From NCBI RefSeq assembly GCF_021725675.1, contig NZ_JAKJPO010000001.1:372001-436000 (forward strand): a stretch of 64,000 nucleotides of DNA. Reading direction: 5' to 3'. The stretch is from Marilutibacter chinensis. Lineage in GTDB: Bacteria > Pseudomonadota > Gammaproteobacteria > Xanthomonadales > Xanthomonadaceae. Positions 59,525 through 64,000 of the stretch are shown here, piece after piece; the stretch's first letter is position 1, and each line of letters opens with the position of its first letter. Position numbers and translations under genes: made by a program. The notes beneath the pieces were generated by a model. The model worked only from the letters and a program-made list of their open reading frames with translations, ran no database searches and was not told where the DNA came from.

Positions 59525-62326
59525 ATGAGCGACCAAGACCCGCCACCCGGCGTTCCCCGCACGCCCGATCCGCGACAGCGGATCGATGCGCTGTTCGAAC
59601 AGGCGCTGGATCTGGACGAGGCCGCGCGGGTCGCCCTGCTCGACCGCGAGACCGCCGGCGATCCCGCCTTGCGCGCGGAGGTCGAGGCGCTGCTCGAACT
59701 GGCCGGACGCGAAGCGCCGCAGTTGCGGCCCGACGCGCTGCTCGAGGGCGCGCTGTTGCGCGCCTGGGCGGCCGAGCACGGCGACGGCCACGCAGCCGCG
59801 ACCGGGCTCGACGGGGACGCAAGCGGTCTCCAGCTCGGCCACTGGCGACTGCTGCGGCGGCTCGGCCAGGGGGGGATGGGCACGGTCTACCTGGCCGAAC
59901 GCGTCAACGCCGGATTCCGCCAGCTCGGCGCGCTCAAGCGGCTGCACGTGGCGCTGGGCTCGAGCGAGTTCCTGCACCGTTTCGCCCAGGAACGGCAGAT
60001 CCTGGCCTCGCTGAACCATCCCGGCATCGCCCGCCTGCTCGATGGCGGCCGCGACGACGATGGCCACCCGTTCCTGGTGATGGAGTACGTCGAAGGCGAG
60101 CCGCTGGATCGCTACTGCGACGACCGCAGGCTCGACATCGGCCAGCGGCTGGCGCTTTTCGTGCGCATCTGCGAAGCGGTCGCGCACGCGCACCGGCACC
60201 TGATCGTCCACCGCGACATCAAGCCCTCCAACATCGTGGTCACCGCCGACGGCGAGGTGAAGCTGCTCGATTTCGGCATCGCCAAGGTACTCGGCGACGC
60301 CGAGGCACCGCTGCAGCCGCTGACGCGCACCGCGATGCGCGTGTTCACGCCCGAGTACGCCGCGCCCGAACAGGTCACCGGTGCGGCCGCGACCACCGCC
60401 ACCGACGTCTATCAGCTCGGATTGCTGCTGTACGAGCTGCTCGGCGGGCACCGCGCGCAGGAAACCGGCGCCGGCTCCGCGGCGGCGCTGGAGCGCGCGA
60501 TCTGCGACAGCGAACCGGTCCGCCCCAGCCAGCGGATCGACTCCGAAGTCGCCGCGGCCCGCGGAACCACGGCATCTGCGCTGCGCCGGCGGCTGCGCGG
60601 CGACCTCGACAACATCGTGCTCAAGGCCCTGCGCAAGGTTCCGGAGCGTCGCTACGATTCGGCGCTCGCATTGGCGGAGGACATCGGTCGCTGGCGCCGG
60701 CGGCGGCCGGTGCACGCGCGCCCGGAAGGCATCGCATATCGCGGTTGGAAGTTCGTGCGCAGGCATCCATTCGGGATCGCCGCCTCGGCAGCGATGCTCG
60801 CGATGCTGGTCGCATACGCGGTCACCGTGACCCGCCAGGCCAATACGATCGCCCATGAGCGCGACCGAGCCCAGGCCGAGGCGACCAAGGCGCGCCAGGT
60901 CCAGGCGCTGGTGCTGCAGTTGTTCGAAGGCGCCGACCCGACCCTTTCCGGCGGCACCAAGTTGAGCGCCCGCGAACTGCTGGACCGCGGCTGGGAAGGC
61001 ATCGAGCGCGAGTTGGGCGGACAGCCCGAGGCACGCGCCGAGCTGCTCGACACCGTCGGCGAAGCCTACCGTCAGCTCGGCGAGTACGAGCGCGCCGGAC
61101 CACTGTTCACGCAAGCCTTGTCCATTGCACGTGAGCATGCGGGCACGGCACCATTGCAGTTGGCCAGGGCGCTGCGCAGCCGGGGCCGCCTGCACAGCGA
61201 TCTGGGCGAATTCGAGCAGGCAGAGGCCCTGCTCCGCGATGCCCTCGCACACTACAGGCGGGCATTGGGCGAACCGCACGTGGAGATCGCCAACACGCTG
61301 GGCGATCTGGGTTTCATGTTGACCCGTGCGGCAGACTACCCGGCGGCCGAGCGGGTGCATCGTGACGCGCTGGAGATGCGACGACGGCTGTTCGGCAACG
61401 AGCATCCCGACGTGGCCGACAGCCTGGTCAAGCTCGGAATGGCCCTGCGCAACCAGGGCAATTACGCCGCCGCCGAGCCGCTGTTGAGCGAGGCGCTGGC
61501 GATACGCAGGCGCCTGCTGCCCCCCAGCCATCCGCATCTGGCCCACAACATGTCCGATCTCGCCCTGCTTCGCGCGGACCTGGGCGAGTATGACTCGGCG
61601 GAGTCGCTCTACCGCGAAAGCCTGACCCTCACCGCCCACGCCCATGGCAGGCGGCATCCGCATGTCGCCACGGTACTGAACAACCTGGCCCGCCTGTTGC
61701 AGGCGCAGCGCCGGTTCGACGAAGCCGAATCACTGCTGCGGGAGGCGCTGGACATCCGGCGGCAGGCATTGGGCGATATCCACCACACCGTTGCGATGAA
61801 CCTCAACGATCTCGGCCAGGTACGAGCCGAGGCCGGCGATCTCGAAAGCGCGGAACAGCTCTACCTAGAGGCCTTGTCCACCTACGCTCCCGACCATCCA
61901 TGGCGAGCGGCGACGATATCCAACCTCGGCCAGCTGGCAGAACGTCGCGGCGATCTGCTCGAGGCCGAGCGCCTGTACGTCGAGGCGCTTGAGGGCCAAC
62001 GCAACCACTACGGGGCCGACCACGACCGCGTCGCCAACGTGCTCGTGCCCTTGGGAACGGTGCTGCACCGGCAGGGGCGGCTGGACGACGCCGAAGCAAG
62101 CCTTCGCCAGGCCTTGGATATCTACCGTCTCCGCCTGCGCCCCGGCCACCCACGGGTGGCCGGGGCGCTGCTGCCCCTGGGGCTGTTGCTTGCCGAACGA
62201 GGCCGCGATGCCGAGGCCACGGCCCTGCTCGAAGAGGCCGTGCGCATACGGCATGCGGCGTACGGGGACGGCGACGTCCGCACGACCGAGGCAACCCAGG
62301 CACTGACCCGGCTGCGTCGGCACTGA
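59525..62326 (+). CDS. Transmembrane Ser/Thr protein kinase with TPR sensor domain
   Basis: This 933-aa protein has a cytoplasmic Hanks-type kinase domain (about 103-380): Gly-rich loop GQGGMG 114-119, Lys138, catalytic HRDIKPSN from 229, DFG 249-251 and an APEQ motif. A single membrane helix is near 418-437 (AASAAMLAMLVAYAVTV). Beyond it are about ten TPR repeats of the TPR_12/kinesin-light-chain type to the end, likely extracytoplasmic. An N-terminal segment of about 100 residues (LLDRETAGDPALRAEVEALL) is typical of this kinase class. It sits 17 bp after the ECF sigma gene. In Xanthomonas and Vibrio similar ECF-kinase pairs switch on target genes. Confidence 0.93.
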   Translation: MSDQDPPPGVPRTPDPRQRIDALFEQALDLDEAARVALLDRETAGDPALRAEVEALLELAGREAPQLRPDALLEGALLRAWAAEHGDGHAAATGLDGDASGLQLGHWRLLRRLGQGGMGTVYLAERVNAGFRQLGALKRLHVALGSSEFLHRFAQERQILASLNHPGIARLLDGGRDDDGHPFLVMEYVEGEPLDRYCDDRRLDIGQRLALFVRICEAVAHAHRHLIVHRDIKPSNIVVTADGEVKLLDFGIAKVLGDAEAPLQPLTRTAMRVFTPEYAAPEQVTGAAATTATDVYQLGLLLYELLGGHRAQETGAGSAAALERAICDSEPVRPSQRIDSEVAAARGTTASALRRRLRGDLDNIVLKALRKVPERRYDSALALAEDIGRWRRRRPVHARPEGIAYRGWKFVRRHPFGIAASAAMLAMLVAYAVTVTRQANTIAHERDRAQAEATKARQVQALVLQLFEGADPTLSGGTKLSARELLDRGWEGIERELGGQPEARAELLDTVGEAYRQLGEYERAGPLFTQALSIAREHAGTAPLQLARALRSRGRLHSDLGEFEQAEALLRDALAHYRRALGEPHVEIANTLGDLGFMLTRAADYPAAERVHRDALEMRRRLFGNEHPDVADSLVKLGMALRNQGNYAAAEPLLSEALAIRRRLLPPSHPHLAHNMSDLALLRADLGEYDSAESLYRESLTLTAHAHGRRHPHVATVLNNLARLLQAQRRFDEAESLLREALDIRRQALGDIHHTVAMNLNDLGQVRAEAGDLESAEQLYLEALSTYAPDHPWRAATISNLGQLAERRGDLLEAERLYVEALEGQRNHYGADHDRVANVLVPLGTVLHRQGRLDDAEASLRQALDIYRLRLRPGHPRVAGALLPLGLLLAERGRDAEATALLEEAVRIRHAAYGDGDVRTTEATQALTRLRRH

Positions 62327-62582
62327 CCCGTTAATCGCGCCCCCGGAACCCCGGCGATCCTTCTCCACGACGCCCCGCACGTTGCGCATGTCGTCGGTCT
62401 CGTCATCCTCGACAACCGGTGCAGACGCATCGGCGTGCAACACTTCGGCGCCCGCGACGAATGGCCGCTGGAGTTCGAAACCGCTTCCGGCGCGAGCACG
62501 GGTCCCGGTACCGGCCTCTTCTGGAGATCGGGCACGGCCCTGCTGGTCGTAGTCCCGGGGCCGAGTCTCCCCGGTTGTCGGC

Positions 62583-63287
62583 CTAGAAATCGCCGGCCAG
62601 CGTCGGGTCGGCGCGTACACCGTCCGCCGCGCCCTGGATCGGCTCACCCGCCTCCGGCCCCATGCGCTGCGGTAGCGATCCTGTCGGGACCACGACCTGC
62701 GCGGGCAAGCAGCGCATCATCGGGTTGACCTCGGGAGACACCGGCCTCCAGCCCGTCGGGCAACCCGGCGGAGGCGCCGCCCGGCCTGCGCGTGCCGGCG
62801 AAGGGGTCGCGATCTCGTTGGGCAGGCAACGCAGGATCGGGTTCACCCCAGGAGGGACCGGCCGCCACCCTTCCGGGCAACCGACCGGAGGTCGCGGGGC
62901 CGCATCGGGCCGGCGCGCAATCGAGAGGCTGCCGGGCTGGCAGCGCAGGACCGGATTGAGTTCCGGGGGAACGGGCTTCCAGCCTGCTGGACAGCCAGGC
63001 GGCGGCACGGCGGTACGGATCGCCCCCCCGGTCGGAGCGAGCAGATCGCCGGGCAGGCACCTCAATGCCGGGTTGACGCCTGACGGGACCGGTTGCCAGC
63101 CCGTCGGGCACTGAGACTTGAGCTCCTCTCCCGGCGGATCACGGTGCGGACCGTCCTGTTGCGGCGGTATTTCCGCCGTGATCCGGGTCGGTCGCGCCTG
63201 GGCCTGCACATCGACAATGCCGGCCAGGCCGACGAAGTGGATGGCCGTGATGACCGCGACCGCGAGCTTGGAAGTGATTCTGGACAT
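62583..63287 (-). CDS. Exported protein with four C-x16-C repeats
   Basis: This 234-aa protein of unknown function has a signal peptide (residues 1-31, TSKLAVAVITAIHFVG, then VDVQAQA). The mature part has four repeats of about 38 residues. Each contains CPxGWxPVxPxxNPxLRCLP, with cysteine pairs at 60/77, 99/116, 137/154 and 176/193, always 17 apart. The linkers are Pro/Gly/Arg-rich and variable. The even spacing and eight cysteines suggest one disulphide per repeat and a periplasmic or secreted binding protein. I do not recognise the family. It lies opposite to the kinase gene and divergent from the M23-like gene (243 bp). Confidence 0.85.
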   Translation of the reverse strand: MSRITSKLAVAVITAIHFVGLAGIVDVQAQARPTRITAEIPPQQDGPHRDPPGEELKSQCPTGWQPVPSGVNPALRCLPGDLLAPTGGAIRTAVPPPGCPAGWKPVPPELNPVLRCQPGSLSIARRPDAAPRPPVGCPEGWRPVPPGVNPILRCLPNEIATPSPARAGRAAPPPGCPTGWRPVSPEVNPMMRCLPAQVVVPTGSLPQRMGPEAGEPIQGAADGVRADPTLAGDF

Positions 63288-63530
63288 GGTGCCCTCCTTG
63301 TTGGTGACAGGCGCCGCGCCGACCGCTGCGCCTCAGCCCTGCTTGTCGACAAATCCAGGCGGATCCCGCCACCGCCGATGCTGCATCCATTCAGGTTGAA
63401 GCCGTGTCACGGCGCGGTCGCTGCGCATGCGAAGCCGCATGGCGGGCTGGCGTGTCCGGCCGCGACTACCCGGCTGCGGGCGGCGATGCACCTGTAGCCG
63501 CTCCGCCCCCGTCCATACCGGAGCAGGATC

Positions 63531-64000
63531 ATGAACATCCGAATTCTCCATCGCCATGGCCTGTGGCTCGGCGCCTGCGTGCTGCTGGGGGCCGTCCCTT
63601 CGGTCGCCGCTGCGCAGACCCGGGCCCCGACCGCCCTCGCGACTATCCCCATGGAGCGGTCGAAAGGCGTCTACCGCATCCCCTACGCCGACGATACCCG
63701 GATCAGGGTCAGCCGCGATCACAACACCCACACGCCCAAGGGACGCTACGACATCGGCGGCCAGGGCGGCGGCAGCCATCGCATTGTCGCCGCGGCCGAC
63801 GGCCACGTCCGCTACATCGAGGACCGCTTCAGCCAGCGCCTGGACTGCGACGGCCTCGCCGCCAGCGAGAAGAAGAACAACTACGTCTGGATCGAGCACG
63901 CCAACGGCGAATGGAGCAAGTACAGCCACATGCAGCGCAACTCGACCACCGGCAAGGCCGGGCTCGAGGTCGGCGACTTCGTCCGCGCGGGCACCTACCT
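63531..64000 (+). CDS. M23-like peptidase, start (3' end outside window)
   Basis: The first 156 residues are present. There is a signal peptide (about 1-28, LHRHGLWLGACVLLGAVPSVA), then GVYRIPYADDTRIRVSRDHN and THTPKGRYDIGGQGGGSHRI. These resemble the metal-binding region of M23 endopeptidases (H-x-D spacing and VAAADGHVRYI). The later VWIEHANGEWSKYSHMQ matches the second metal/catalytic strand. Members of M23 cleave peptidoglycan cross-links or act on other bacterial walls. An AGGAG-like GGAGCAGG precedes the ATG. The C-terminal part, including any wall-binding domain, lies beyond the window. Confidence 0.85.
   Translation, partial: MNIRILHRHGLWLGACVLLGAVPSVAAAQTRAPTALATIPMERSKGVYRIPYADDTRIRVSRDHNTHTPKGRYDIGGQGGGSHRIVAAADGHVRYIEDRFSQRLDCDGLAASEKKNNYVWIEHANGEWSKYSHMQRNSTTGKAGLEVGDFVRAGTY

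Noticed and set aside
62332-62647. Minus-strand frame beside the repeat protein with an acidic, coding-like stretch (VVEDDETDDMRN)
   Set aside because: It runs without a stop into the antisense of the kinase gene and lacks a clear start and ribosome site.
1-64000. CRISPR arrays, insertion sequences, prophage genes, toxin-antitoxin or restriction systems
   Set aside because: I looked for regularly spaced direct repeats, transposase or integrase motifs and typical defence domains and saw none; the repeats present are REP-like or palindromic.

Overview
The window is high-GC (by eye about 68-70%) chromosomal DNA with strong G/C third positions. Gene content and order point to the Xanthomonadaceae/Lysobacteraceae (Lysobacter or Luteimonas-like Gammaproteobacteria). 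Signs are the rlmN-pilF-rodZ-yfgM-bamB-der block, the rpsA-ihfB-lapA-lapB-glycan-galU block, a type B L36, the 'transmembrane repetitive' TonB-like protein and a long-tailed RNase E. I identified families by reading the proteins; no database search was run, so species level is inference.

Layout. 1-1.4 kb: mobA and the start of moeA (molybdenum cofactor), minus strand. 1.4-8.5 kb: der, bamB, yfgM, rodZ, pilF, rlmN and ndk, a minus-strand housekeeping run. 8.7-13.3 kb: a PsrA-like TetR regulator with a PsrA-type operator, followed by a fadN-type bifunctional beta-oxidation enzyme and a thiolase. 13.6-15.2 kb: a CsaA-like tRNA-binding protein and a DAO-type FAD oxidoreductase. 15.4-24 kb: galU, a CapD/WbpM-type dehydratase, a WecA-like transferase, lapB, lapA, ihfB, rpsA and cmk, linking envelope glycan synthesis, LPS quality control and translation. 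24-28 kb: type B L36, a BamE-like protein, and agmatine deiminase plus N-carbamoylputrescine amidase (putrescine from agmatine) with a DUF1697 gene between them, then a GNAT. 28-31.2 kb: a TetR regulator and an alpha/beta hydrolase that share a duplicated operator, then a TraB-family membrane protein. 31.4-39.2 kb: an RND efflux operon with one adaptor and two different RND subunits. 39.7-46 kb: two small c-type cytochromes, DUF4242, the repetitive TonB-like protein, nfuA, phhB, a TonB-domain protein and rluC. 46-49.3 kb: rne with a leader of about half a kilobase. 49.7-57 kb is more accessory: a GacA-like regulator, an M28 peptidase, a divergent MFS/TetR pair around a perfect palindrome, a GT51-like protein without its catalytic half, a macrodomain protein, a 5'-damaged DUF1508 gene, a GlcG/HbpS-like protein and tRNA-Ser(UGA) with a duplicated 3' tail. 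57-64 kb: LysR/azoR, then an ECF sigma factor with a Ser/Thr kinase-TPR protein, an exported protein with four C-x16-C repeats, and the start of an M23-like peptidase.

The most interesting parts are the sigma-kinase pair, whose sigma factor has Asp-Thr-Thr-Ala where an acidic DAED motif is normally found; the four-repeat cysteine protein beside it; three TetR operators readable directly from the DNA; and two families of dispersed inverted repeats. I found no CRISPR array, insertion sequence, prophage or complete defence system.
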